Below are positions 32,519 through 42,522 of a stretch of DNA of 64,000 nt, one piece after another. The DNA lies in NCBI GenBank assembly GCA_963678675.1, contig OY783195.1, positions 22,592,387 to 22,656,386 of the forward strand. Reading direction: 5' to 3'. The DNA is from Xiphydria camelus. Lineage: Eukaryota; Arthropoda; Insecta; Hymenoptera; Xiphydriidae. The position numbers and the translations under genes were made by a program. Positions within the stretch are counted from its first letter, which is position 1. Each line of letters opens with the position of its first letter. The notes under the pieces were generated by a model. It saw nothing but the letters and a program-made list of their open reading frames with translations, searched no databases and had not been told where the DNA came from.

Positions 32519-33871
32519 TTTGGTCTTTGCGGCTAATAGGGAAATTAGTACCTCGCTCCCGGATGATACCCGAAGGTATACGACGGCTCCTAATGCTGCC
32601 TTTGATGCATCCGAGAACCCGTGAAGTTCGACCGCAGCTGACGCTGTCTAGAGACCAATCCACCGTGGGATGGCGATGTTGGAAATGGACGGGAGCTGTT
32701 CGAGAAAGTCGCTCGACCGTCTTGAGTATGGTGCCGGTAACTCGTCGTCCCAACCGAGTCCGAGCGTCCAAAGTTCTTGCATGAATATTTTGGCGGTGAC
32801 GATAACCGGGGTAAGCCATCATAATGGATCAAAAAGTTGAGCGAGTTGCCGGAGAACCTGCCGTTTTGTGTAATGTGTTGAGATGGCGTATGACTGAGGC
32901 GTGAATGTGAATACATCCGACGTTGGCTGCCATCCAAATCCGAGCGCTCTAAAAACTGGATCTTGATCGAGCGCGAGGACTGTGGCGGTTTCCCGCTTCT
33001 CGGTTGAGATGTCGTTAAGCAGCTCGGAGTGACTTGCCGTCCATTTCTGGAGCTCGAAGCCGCCCGCTATGAGAAGCCGTATCAACTGTTGAATAACTTC
33101 TCGTCCTTGCGCGACATCGTCAGCGCCTGAAAGGACGTCGTCGACGTAAGTGCTCTCTTGTATCGCCCGACTGGCGAGGGGGAACGACCGTCCTTCGTCT
33201 TCGGTAAGTTCTCGCAGCACCCGAATAGCCAGGTACGGTGCACAGGCGAGGCCGTATGTCACGGTACGCAGCTGGTATTTCTGGATGGGCTGATCTGGGC
33301 CTTCTCTCCAGAGAATGCGCTGCAGATTCTGATCGTCTTCATGTACGTTAATTTGACGATACATTTTGACGACGTCACACGTAAATGCGACACGGTGCTG
33401 CCGCCATCGAAGAAGTACGTCGGCGAGGTCCGTCTGAATCTTGGGACTGACGTGAAGGTTGCCGTTGAGCGATCGTCCTCGGTCCGTCCGTTGAGACGCG
33501 TTGAACATGACGCGGAGTTTCGTCGTGCTACTCGTCTCCTTGGTAACGCCATGGTGGGGTAGATAGAAGACGGATGACTCTACCGCTGGTGGAACGCATG
33601 CTTGACGCATGTGTCTTAGCTGCTCGTATTCTCGTAAGAACTCTGAATACGCTTCCTTGAGTCTCGTGTCTCGGGCGAAGCGTCCCTCCATATGTTCGAG
33701 CATACGGCGAGCTGGAGCTCGCGAGTCTCCGAACACTACCGACGGCTCCTTGATTGGTAGACGAACGGTATATCGTCCAGACGAATCACGAGACACTGTG
33801 TTAATGAAGTGTTGTTCACATTGCTCGTCCTCTGGCGAGAGTGTGACTGGTAGTGAGACTTCCTCTTGCTT
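32519..33871 (-). pseudogene. BEL/Pao reverse transcriptase with stops
   Basis: The 325-codon frame at 32819-33796 carries the palm: VFYLPHHGVTKE, KLRVMFNAS, FTCDVVKMYRQI, TYGLACAPYLA and the active site STYVDDVLSGADD. The same frame is cut off from gag-protease by a TAG at 33872-33874, and from the connection region (FDPL-stop-WLTPVIV) by a TGA at 32819-32821. A further stop lies before the GFSDASKAALGA start of RNase H. All are single in-frame nonsense codons, so the polyprotein would otherwise be continuous. Confidence 0.9.
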
Positions 33872-35349
33872 CTAGAACCGCTGCATGAGATCCAGTAGCT
33901 CGTGATCCAAGCAGCAGTGGGAATCTTGTACGTTGGCGTGGTGCGCTGAAACTGCTGCTCGTGGCAGGATGGAGCCGCACAGCACCCAGCCAAATTTGGT
34001 TTCTAGAGCAATTGGGGTGCCGGGCGTGCTCTCACGTCGGCCGGTGAGGAGGACGCGACTAAAAACGTCTACTCCTAGGATGATGTCGACTTGTCCTAGC
34101 TGGTCGAATGTCGAGTCCGCTAAAGTAAGGCCGCTAAGATGGGACCAATTCTCCTTCGGAACCCGGCGCGACGGGAGGAAACCTGTTAGCCGTGATAATA
34201 CGAAGGCTTCGATCTGGAGAGAGAAATCTGATGAGAAGCATGATTGCACGATACATGAAATGATGCCACGTGTTGATCCAGATTGTTGAGCTCCAACGCC
34301 AGTGATTGGGATAGCCGCGGCGTGACGTCGAGACAACTTGAGATGCTGAGTAAGACGTTCCGAGGCGAAGGAGGTTTCTGCTCCTATGTCGAGCAGAGCT
34401 CGAGCTATTATAGAATCTCCGGTCTCGGAATTCGCGACGGTGACATTGGCTGTCGCGAGAAGAATCGGAAAACGATGGATCAACGCTGGCTGCGCTGAGT
34501 GACTCGCTAAGGAAGCGCCGTTACTCGCACTGGGAACGGTGCCTGTGGAGGGGTTGGCACTGATCGTTGATTGAGGCGTCTCCGAAGTAGACGCTTGATG
34601 AATGGACGTGTGATGTTTGCCGTTGCAAACTTGACAACGTCGGAGAGAAGGGCACTCCTTGAGTTGATGGAGTCCCAGACAATTGAAGCACAGATTGCTC
34701 CGATTGATGATATTTTTACGCTCATTGATAGACTTGCTTCGATACTCTAGGCATGAGAAAAGGTAATGCTTACCCTTGCAGCCGACACAGGTTACCTCCT
34801 TGGTCTGCGTGGTGTGCGCTTTGATCATCGCCTTTGTTCGCGATGAGATGGTCGTCTTCGGCTTCAGTGGAGGATCGACCGTTGCTGGGGATAATCCGGA
34901 GTCCGAATACAGAGCTGCTTGTCGTAGATAGATAAGGATCTGCTCGTAGTTGGGCATCGACGTATCCGTTAATGTCCTCTCCCATTCGCGTAAAGTAACC
35001 TTGTCGAGTTTAGTCTCGATGAGGCGAACGAGCAGAGAATCCCACTGTTGCACGGGTTCTCCAAGTGACTTGAGCGCTCGAACGTGTTGCTGTACGGTAT
35101 TAATCAATTGCCGGAGTCCGCCGTTATAGTCCTTTTTAATCGCGGGAATTTCGAAGAGTAGATCGATGTGGCGCCTGATGATAACCCTGTTGTTGTCGTA
35201 CGTGGTTTTTAAGAGGTTCCACGCTTCCGCGTAATTATCTTCTGTCGTTTCAAAGGACTCGATGACTTTGGCAGCCTCGCCAATGAGAGCCGACCGCAGA
35301 TACTGCAGCCCTTGTACATTTGACAGACCCTGATGCTTGTCTATCATTG
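33872..35349 (-). pseudogene. BEL/Pao gag (C-terminal part) and protease
   Basis: This long open frame resumes gag right after the Transib target duplication (IDKHQGLSNVQGLQYLRSAL). It contains three Cys/His clusters (CVGCKGKHYLFSC, CFNCLGLHQLKEC, CQVCNGKHHTSIH) and then the aspartic protease (ARALLDIGAETSFAS). The usual D-S/T-G is D-I-G here, probably inactivating. A TAG ends it at 33872. The apparent Met start near 35383 lies inside the Transib end and is not real. Confidence 0.9.
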
Positions 35350-38256
35350 CACAGTGATTCGGCTCCCATGCTAAAGCGGCCATAAATGCGTAACTCTAAA
35401 CTAACTATTCCTTTTTCATTTAAAACGTCAAAATATAATCATATGAACATAAATTATATAATTTATGAGAGTTTTCCGTAGATAATTTTTTTAAATGATG
35501 TATTTAGGTATAAGAATGTCTCACGGTTTTATATGTTTTAGACAACAAATGAAAAACATTTTATAGTGTGACTTTTACTGCTAAATGGGAATAAATAATG
35601 GTTGTTTGTATTATCATTAACCTTAAATTAAAGAAAAAAATTTAATTTCGTAATACAGACAAAGAAAATTACTGAAAATAAATTAATAATCTATAGCACA
35701 TTGCATTTTACCAGAACGATTAACTTTAAATACATAACAAATCTAACACGGATTTTGACAATACATCTTTTTTCTTAACAGATAACTTTCGTAAACCTGA
35801 AATTAGAGGATCTGAATGGAGAAGAAGCCTATTAATTAAATCGGTATTGGTCAAAACGCGGCTCATTTTTCGTGTATGATCTCGTCTAAATGATTTAATA
35901 TGTTTGTTAGTCGCTTCAGCTGCTTCTTCAGATAGTTCGCCAATTGACAACAAAGCGTGATCTATAACATGAGCACCATGAATGAGTACTTTATGGACGG
36001 AAGCGGGCATGTAATACCACGGATACTCGGCGACTAGTTGCTGAGCCGTCTCTAAAGCAAAATCGTTAAATTTCGTCTTATTAATGTTATATCCTGAATT
36101 CAAACATTGAAGTATAGTCCAACAACGATCTATGAGTTCCTTCTTGATTCCAGTAATTTCAGCTGAAATTTCTGAATTCGAGAAAAATCGTCTAGCTGTG
36201 TTGCCATCGTTTGATGTCCCGCTTCCGCCACTTTTAGGCTTATCGACAATAAGACCTAACCTTTCCCTAAATTCGGCTTGGATATATTTTTTCTTTGCAG
36301 CCACAAGCATGTTATCGTTTGCAGATCTGGCTTGCCATTTCTTAATATCTAACTTGTAAGCCACATGAATAAAATATTCAAAGAAACGAATTAACGCATG
36401 AAGAGGTGATAAACCGAATTCATATTTACTCTCGTCTACTTCCTTATTTAAACATTTATCAATGTCGTTCATCTCGCTAGGCAAGACATTACATATATAA
36501 CAGTTAGGTGAAGAAACACTGTTGCTAAGTGCATTACACACTTTACCGTCTACCATAGTAAGTTGCAAACTATGTGTAATGTGATATTCACCATCTCTTT
36601 CCTTCAAGACAGTAGGCCGCAAGTTTCTTATTTTCTCTTTGAAGTATGTTTCCTCCTGAACTGATACAGCAGTCGTTTCCTTCAAATATTGAAGGCGAAT
36701 AGGCCTGCAATATCGAGTTGATGAAGGCCTAGGATTTTTCCATAAAACTACTGAATTTGCCTCATTATCAGCTGTCAAAATAAGTTGGAGTGGTACATAC
36801 GAGGTAACAAATATGCTACTGTCTTGAAGAGTAGAATCAGAAAAACGCTGTTTATATTCGGAATGCCCGGTACTGCCATCAAAACCCCATTTTCCTATCA
36901 GAGATATCTTATCTAGCGACTCGTTAGGTACCCTATCCAAAATATTTATTTGAGACTCAAAAATCCGATTGGCAGTATGGTCTAGTAAACTTTGCAGTTC
37001 GACTTCGGCGGATGATTCAGTAACAGCTACATCTGAAGGATAACAGTGTTTTTTAGATTCTACGACATTTTGGTAACATGGTAAAATGTTTTTGGAGACC
37101 TTATTGTCTATAAAATTTTTAACTAACAGATACTGGTGTCGAGTTAACTTAGCTTCGACAATGAGCGACAAAACTTCGCTTGAGTCGATTTTAGTAGCAG
37201 TTGATGCATTGACTAACGTATTCATAAGAGAAGTATCTATTTTAGACAACTCAGACAATCTTCTCCTTCTTGCACGCTTACTGGCCTCGTTAAATTCTTT
37301 CCTCGGACGGCCACGCGAAGAGGACGTTGACGGTTCGACATCATCATTTTGGTGAGACATACGTAACGCAATGCTTCGCAGTATATCAATATTTTCAACT
37401 ACACTTAGCCAATCTGAATACTTTTCTATCAATTTAGATTTAGTACGCTTGGACTTTACCCAGTAATGTGAAATTCGTTTACATATATTCCTAATTCTAT
37501 CACTTAATGTCTCTAAATTAATATATTCGATGTTATCCGAAAGACGCGGTGTTTGTGTCAAAGTGTTAAGGATATGGTGCAATTTTTCATTAGCACTACC
37601 CTCCTTAGAGTGCCAGATATCGAAAATCGTCATCCTCGAAACAGAACATTTGAAAAATGTACCTAAAACGACATAAAAACCGGAATTGAAAAAAACTCTT
37701 TTTTCTATACTATGGACATGAATAATTTGATACTCCCTAACTTAAGAAGAGGCAACAAGAGGCAGATAAAACCTATATGCCCTTAATCTGACCATTCTCC
37801 TTTGTAAAATAATATGTATCTCAAGTGCAGCAAAGGGCAGCGAAAAGTTATAGATCAAAATAACTAAGTTCATATGAAAGAAAATCTAGCAAAAATCTAC
37901 CTTCAATTATACCTACATATTATTATTATACCTACATCATATTATATGAAATATGTAAATAATAAAAGTGCATACCTTGCTCTTGCACTTCCATGTTAAC
38001 ACTACGTGTAAATAGTCGATTTGAAATGATGGCACTCAAAGAGAAAGCGATTAAGTTGCGTTGACTCACTCGTCCAGGTACTTAGGCTCGACAACCGCTC
38101 ACTTCCAATGCACAAAACTGACTGATAATTTGAACTAATTGCAATGCTATATATAGCTTTTAGAAGCTTGTCAACCTGTGAATCACTTAGAGGCATGCTC
38201 AGACCGATATAAGATAATGACATTTTTCGATTTATGGCCGCTTTGGAATCACTGTG
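35350..38256 (-). mobile_element. Transib DNA transposon with CACAGTG ends
   Basis: The element is 2907 bp with CACAGTGATTC at 35350 and its inverse GAATCACTGTG ending at 38256. The arms also share AAAGCGGCCATAAAT, displaced by a 13-14-base insertion in the left arm. The 5-bp duplication CATTG lies at 35345-35349 and 38257-38261. CACAGTG ends and 5-bp duplications are hallmarks of Transib. The heptamer is the same as the consensus V(D)J recombination signal heptamer cut by RAG1. The internal transposase is open, so the element may be intact. Confidence 0.9.
35726..37633 (-). CDS. Transib transposase (RAG1-related), open frame
   Basis: A 635-residue frame without interruption. The N-terminal third is charged with a basic Ser-rich linker (RGRPRKEF, about 107-114). 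The catalytic core starts with LIGKWGFDGSTGHSEY (Asp252) and IFVTSYVPLQL, then LQLTMVDGKVCNALS (Asp362), a zinc-type pair CYIC (378-381) like the one in RAG1, and near the C terminus GELSEEAAEATNKHIKSFRRDH with the candidate Glu at 569-573. Transib transposases cut at the heptamer by a nick-and-hairpin route and are related to vertebrate RAG1. The frame lies centrally between CACAGTG ends, with about 620 bp upstream and 375 bp downstream. Known family members are somewhat longer, so a further N-terminal exon or start is possible. Confidence 0.9.
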   Translation of the reverse strand: MTIFDIWHSKEGSANEKLHHILNTLTQTPRLSDNIEYINLETLSDRIRNICKRISHYWVKSKRTKSKLIEKYSDWLSVVENIDILRSIALRMSHQNDDVEPSTSSSRGRPRKEFNEASKRARRRRLSELSKIDTSLMNTLVNASTATKIDSSEVLSLIVEAKLTRHQYLLVKNFIDNKVSKNILPCYQNVVESKKHCYPSDVAVTESSAEVELQSLLDHTANRIFESQINILDRVPNESLDKISLIGKWGFDGSTGHSEYKQRFSDSTLQDSSIFVTSYVPLQLILTADNEANSVVLWKNPRPSSTRYCRPIRLQYLKETTAVSVQEETYFKEKIRNLRPTVLKERDGEYHITHSLQLTMVDGKVCNALSNSVSSPNCYICNVLPSEMNDIDKCLNKEVDESKYEFGLSPLHALIRFFEYFIHVAYKLDIKKWQARSANDNMLVAAKKKYIQAEFRERLGLIVDKPKSGGSGTSNDGNTARRFFSNSEISAEITGIKKELIDRCWTILQCLNSGYNINKTKFNDFALETAQQLVAEYPWYYMPASVHKVLIHGAHVIDHALLSIGELSEEAAEATNKHIKSFRRDHTRKMSRVLTNTDLINRLLLHSDPLISGLRKLSVKKKDVLSKSVLDLLCI

Positions 38257-38751
38257 CATTGTTGCAAATGCGTCTTGGAACGCCAGCCAGTTTTCGAACT
38301 TACCGTCGAACTTCGGTAAATCAATCTTTGGAAGTTTGACATTGGTGTCTTGGCGGGCTCTCATCGATCCTGATGATGATGCTCATGATGCTTGCTGACT
38401 TCCGTTCTGCTCCGCCGTCGGGTTGGACTGTGGACGAAGGGAGGCGAGTAGGTTGCGCATGGCTACTTGGGCGATAGCATACTATTCTTCGCACTCCGAG
38501 GGCAAGTCATCGGCGAAATACGGCAATTTATCGAGCTCCGCTCGTTCACTAACTGAGGCCTTGACACGGATCGCTATGAGCGCAGCTTCATTGTCTTGAA
38601 ACTTACTCCTGTGACCATCTAGCATTCGTAGACGTGTCTCGATTTGGTTGGTGTCGATCTTCGCAGGGCCGAGTTTCTCTAGATTTCCTACAGCACGCGC
38701 GATCCGACCGATGATCGTGTTCTGCACTTCAATGAGTTCTCGTGACTCCAT
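38257..38751 (-). pseudogene. BEL/Pao gag (N-terminal part), split by Transib
   Basis: It starts with ATG at 38751 (MESRELIEVQ). A TAG at 38482-38484 and a TGA at about 38391-38393 interrupt the frame. It then continues in the same frame with LPKIDLPKFDGKFENWLAFQDAF, the well-conserved BEL gag entry motif, up to codon ATG at 38257-38259, where Transib is inserted. Removing Transib and one CATTG copy joins it in frame to the part ending at 33872. Confidence 0.85.
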
Positions 38752-38900
38752 GGTGTTGTTATCGATGCACGCACGTTAGGGCGAGAGTCAAACACTGTCC
38801 GAAGAGTCACTGAATTACCGGGTATTACCATACGATCGCGGAGCTTAGATTCGCGACAATCGAAGGTGAATACTCGCGGACTAGTTCGATTCCGTAGGTG

Positions 38901-38920
38901 GAATCCGGCTCGAAGGACCA
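38901..38920 (-). promoter_or_regulatory. BEL primer binding site, tRNA-Tyr type
   Basis: Read on the minus strand, TGGTCCTTCGAGCCGGATTC lies seven bases after the 5' LTR. It is complementary to the 3' end of eukaryotic tRNA-Tyr (CCGGCTCGAAGGA plus CCA) except near the far end. Confidence 0.8.
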
Positions 38921-38927
38921 AAAATAA

Positions 38928-39278
38928 TGTATGGGGAAAGAGTGAACTGCCGTGATTACTTCGTTTAACAATATTAAGGTTTATTCAAACTAAAATCAGG
39001 GCACTAAAAACGGGTTATCATAACGGATTAATGCGAGAAACTGAAATTCGTGGCGAAGATCGAAGTACACGCACGCGAGACTATCGTTACAATGACGACG
39101 GAAAAACAAAACTGTTTATTTTAACACTGGTCGAGATGACGCTGAGGCTCGAATTTGTTTAACACTATATTCGACTAGATCGTGGTGGCGTTGAGATTTA
39201 CCGGAAGGCGGTATTGCAAGAATTCGACTGGCTTCACGAAACAAGCGATTACATTCGCAGCCCATGCTGTTCAGAACA
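38928..39278 (-). repeat. BEL/Pao 5' LTR
   Basis: A 351-bp copy of the 3' LTR, starting TGTTCTGAACAGC on the minus strand. CTACC follows at 39279-39283. The high similarity of the LTRs shows a recent insertion. Confidence 0.9.
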
Positions 39279-39283
39279 CTACC

Positions 39284-39701
39284 ATTACAATTCAAGACGA
39301 GCATGATTCCACACGAGCGTTACAATTAATAATATGAACGTAGGTATACGTAAACGCTAATCCGCCGTCTCATTATATCTTACGAATCCCCGCAGATTCC
39401 CGCACGTAGGACCCGTACCAGTCGCGGTTATTCTCGGTTAGCCCGATATGGGAGATGGTGGGTAGGTATATTCGGACGCGCTAAGGGGATGCGACGCGGG
39501 AGGATGATAATGTTATGGCCGGGGAATGCATTCACCGTGTTTGCGCGACCACCGATATGCCGCCGTGAAAGACACCCGCCCGCAGTTGCCCGAAGAACGC
39601 ACCCGGGTCGAGTTTTTTGTACTGGCAAAACCATAAGTAGCCTAGTAAAATCTAACAGCACCCGGGTCGAATATTTTGACCTGTTCAATTCTGAATAGAT
39701 C
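39284..39701. other. Flank between BEL and the next MITE, no gene seen
   Basis: Moderately GC-rich sequence with short ORFs lacking domains. The string cacccgggtcgagtattttg-like is repeated twice (about 39600-39615 and 39659-39674). Confidence 0.3.
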
Positions 39702-40141
39702 TATATGTGACGCGGCAGGATAAAAGGTGTCTTACTGCCAAATCCCGTGTAGCGAGAAACACGCGCAATGTGAGAGGAAAATCTACACCGAAGAGCACAC
39801 CATCTGCAACGCCTCCAGCTAAGAGAACCCGAGGTCGACCGCATACACCAGCATAGTTTGTTTTGTGGGGAAGGACTTCGAAGGCATCTCACTGATGTTC
39901 CTTAGCGTAGTATAATGTTTTACTGTATCATTTTGTGTATCTGAAGTGCATTTATTTGCCACTTTTGAATATAGGGATTTCTTAATTTGTGATTATTTCA
40001 TTTACAAGCCCTGAATCTTGGATTTTGGAGGTCGGCACTATGAGTACATGAAAGAGGAGACCATAAGCCCCAATAATCACCCAAAAACAGAAGATGCGAT
40101 TTTTGGCAGTAATACACCTTTTATCCTGCCGCGTCACATAT
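39702..40141. mobile_element. MITE with TATGTGACGCGGCAGG ends
   Basis: The arms at 39705-39750 and 40095-40141 share TATGTGACGCGGCAGG, then ATAAAAGGTGT and TTACTGCCAAA. TA next to the ends suggests a TA target duplication, but the exact border is ambiguous. The interior ORFs have no domain. Confidence 0.7.
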
Positions 40142-40190
40142 TAAGATCTGTTTAAAACTGAGTAGACCTGGTGAAGTCTAAGAAGACCTG

Positions 40191-40341
40191 TAAGGCCAGG
40201 CGAACGTTGAGACGCAGTTCAGTGAGGTGACGCAGGGCGACTGTTGCCTCTATACCTATATATAGAATAGATATAGGTATAGAGGCAACGGTCGCCCTGC
40301 GTCACCTCACTGTACTGCGTCTCAACGTTCGCCCGGCCTAA
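40191..40341. mobile_element. Hairpin MITE of about 150 bp
   Basis: Arms of about 65 bp start GGCCaGGCGAACGTTGAGAC and pair almost perfectly down to ctatacctatata at the centre near 40262. TA or TTA lies outside both arms. The whole element can fold into a single long hairpin. Confidence 0.8.
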
Positions 40342-40840
40342 AGGGGTTTTTCTCTAAAACTTGAGTTGTCCTGATATGTCCTAACACGTGCTGTTTAGCT
40401 CTCCTCGCTTTATAGCTCTATGGCGACCCGTCATGCTGTGGCGGCCTGACGCCAGATGGCGCCGACCCTCTCGGCCCTCGGCTTGTGGCTCCTGGCCCCC
40501 GGCTCTCGGCTCTCGGTAGTCCAACGACGATGTAGTTACTATATAAAAGGACCAAAGAGCGTCTAAAGCAGGAGTCGGCCTAGCCTTACTGACGAGCTCA
40601 CAGGCCGACTCCGGGACGAAACGCTCACCCGATTGGTTTATTCGTTCACTTTGAGGTTCTAAAATCTACGACCTACCCGAGGGAGAAGTACTGCTAAATT
40701 CAGTTTCAGGCTCAACGTCTGCAAATTGAAAATAATCGTGTATGAGATCAATATTTCAGACACAATAGTATAAGCAATACAACTATTTGGTAAATGAGTA
40801 CCTCTGGTGACGGTAATTAGTGAATGAATTATTGATAGGT
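40342..40840. other. Unique sequence, no gene recognised
   Basis: Contains CTCGGC/CTCGGCT simple repetition around 40470-40520 and otherwise no structure or coding signal. Confidence 0.3.
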
Positions 40841-40841
40841 T

Positions 40842-40960
40842 AAATAACATGTTAACTCACGTGTTAAATAATATGTTAAATAGCCTGTTAAATCACACGT
40901 TAAAAAATATGTTAAATAACGTGTCAAATTACGTGTTACATAGCGTGTTAAATAGTACTT
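40842..40960. repeat. Degenerate minisatellite of cGTGTTAAATAa units
   Basis: About eight imperfect 12-16-bp units based on gtgttaaataa/atgttaaataa. On the minus strand they give a low-complexity frame rich in YLT repeats, which is not a gene. Confidence 0.75.
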
Positions 40961-41050
40961 ATGTGAAAGTTGATCGATTTTTACATAGAATTTACCATAC
41001 AATTTAACATGATATTTATCGAGAGATTTAACATACGATTGTCCATGCAA

Positions 41051-42522
41051 TTTTACACGTGAAATTTTTCAGTAGGGTAGAAATGGTACGATTGTTTTAG
41101 TCATACGCGTAGTCTTTAAAAGTATACGCTACGAGCGGATATTGCGTTCATAAATTCTCTATATTGTCGAGGTAAATAGGAGATGATCGGAGTAGATATT
41201 CCACATCTCCTATGCGGTGGAACGAATGATCGCAATTGTATACCGAAGGATCAAAGTACAATGATGAAACGAAATTTAATTATCATTCTCCTTTTATTTT
41301 CTCATCTACAGAGTATCACACAGAGAACAAAGTTCCACAGACATTTTTCACTGATGTAAATACGTTGAAAGTTCATACGATAAAATTCACCTGATTCGTT
41401 ATATTTCGAGTTTTTCTCCTCCATTGCAGTTCTTGCCGCGAGACTCTATCGTGTCTCTCGAAACGTTTATTGGAAAATTTTCAGAATGTGATAACGTAGG
41501 CACCAGATTACTGTCCCCTGTTCTCGAGCAAGAGATGGTCCCTCGAATTATACTTAAAAACATTTTGCTCTCCTCACGTAATATGGACGTCCATTCGGAT
41601 CAGTGCGAAGAATTTGAACTATACCGCATTGTTTATTGTTGCGACATTTGATATTCTTACAGTTTGGGTTGTAGTCAGATGCGCTGCCAGCACAGATTTT
41701 TAATACCAGCAAGAAAAAAATGAAGAACTTCATTTTCCGCGGTTTTCTCGAATGCGAAGAGCTGCACGAGAGAGCGGGATACAGTTATAGTTAATCTCAT
41801 TTTTTCACGCTTATATGGGTATTTCTACCGAAATGGTGATATTTTAAATTTCATTTTTCGCGATTTTGAACATGCCTCCAGAGTCAATTTCGGTTGATAT
41901 TTCGATTATATGTGTAGAAATGTGATGATTCACGCAGCAGTCGCGCTACAACTTCAAAAACCTCTGAGTAATAGCCCAATTCCCAAATTTCAGCACTAAT
42001 ACGTAAATGAGCAATGTTCGTGAATTGTAAATAATAATTTATTGTAAGTCAATCGAATTGGGATCATTTTAAAAATAATCTGACACAATCAGCTTATTTA
42101 TAATAATTCTTTTATTATTTATTCATTAGAAATACTGACTACATCTGTTTACAGCCATAAAAATATTTGTTTTTTAATAACTGGCTAATTCTGCGGCCGT
42201 TTTTTGTCTTTAGCTTACTCTTTTTTCTCTCGGTCTCTCTTCTATTGGAAAAATGTTTTTTCGCTTTGTGATATACAGAGAGAATGGTGAGGAAATCAGA
42301 ATAAATTATGGACTTGAAAATAGGTATCTGATAACATGTGGAAAGTTGTGTAAGGATTTGAATTACTTTCATTGGATTCTGAAAATTAAAGGAGAAAAAA
42401 GTAAAGTAGGTAAATACAAAATAAAATAGACTAGGAATCTGAAAACACTTAAAATAAAAGAACGCGCACCGGGAGCTTCTCCTGAGAGACTGAATTGGGG
42501 GTATCTGAGGTACAATCTCAGA
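41051..42522. other. AT-rich sequence 3' of the Sola-like gene
   Basis: No domain-bearing ORF. If the downstream gene is part of a transposon, its 3' end and terminal repeat should lie in about 41800-42520, but I could not match any terminus here to the upstream side. Confidence 0.35.

Larger units (their letters stand above)
30299..39283 (-). mobile_element. BEL/Pao LTR retrotransposon, recent but defective, hosting a Transib
   Basis: CTACC duplications enclose two nearly identical 351-bp LTRs and a gag-protease-RT-RNase H-integrase polyprotein on the minus strand. Without the 2.9-kb Transib the element would be about 6 kb. The many stops contrast with the similar LTRs, so this copy was probably already defective and moved by a helper, or some changes are sequence errors. 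Confidence 0.9.

Noticed and set aside
36132..37355. Plus-strand ORFs within the Transib region
   Set aside because: They are shadows of the transposase frame on the other strand and carry no motif.
40829..41050. 73-codon ORF with repeated YLT residues
   Set aside because: It is the translation of a degenerate 12-16-bp minisatellite.
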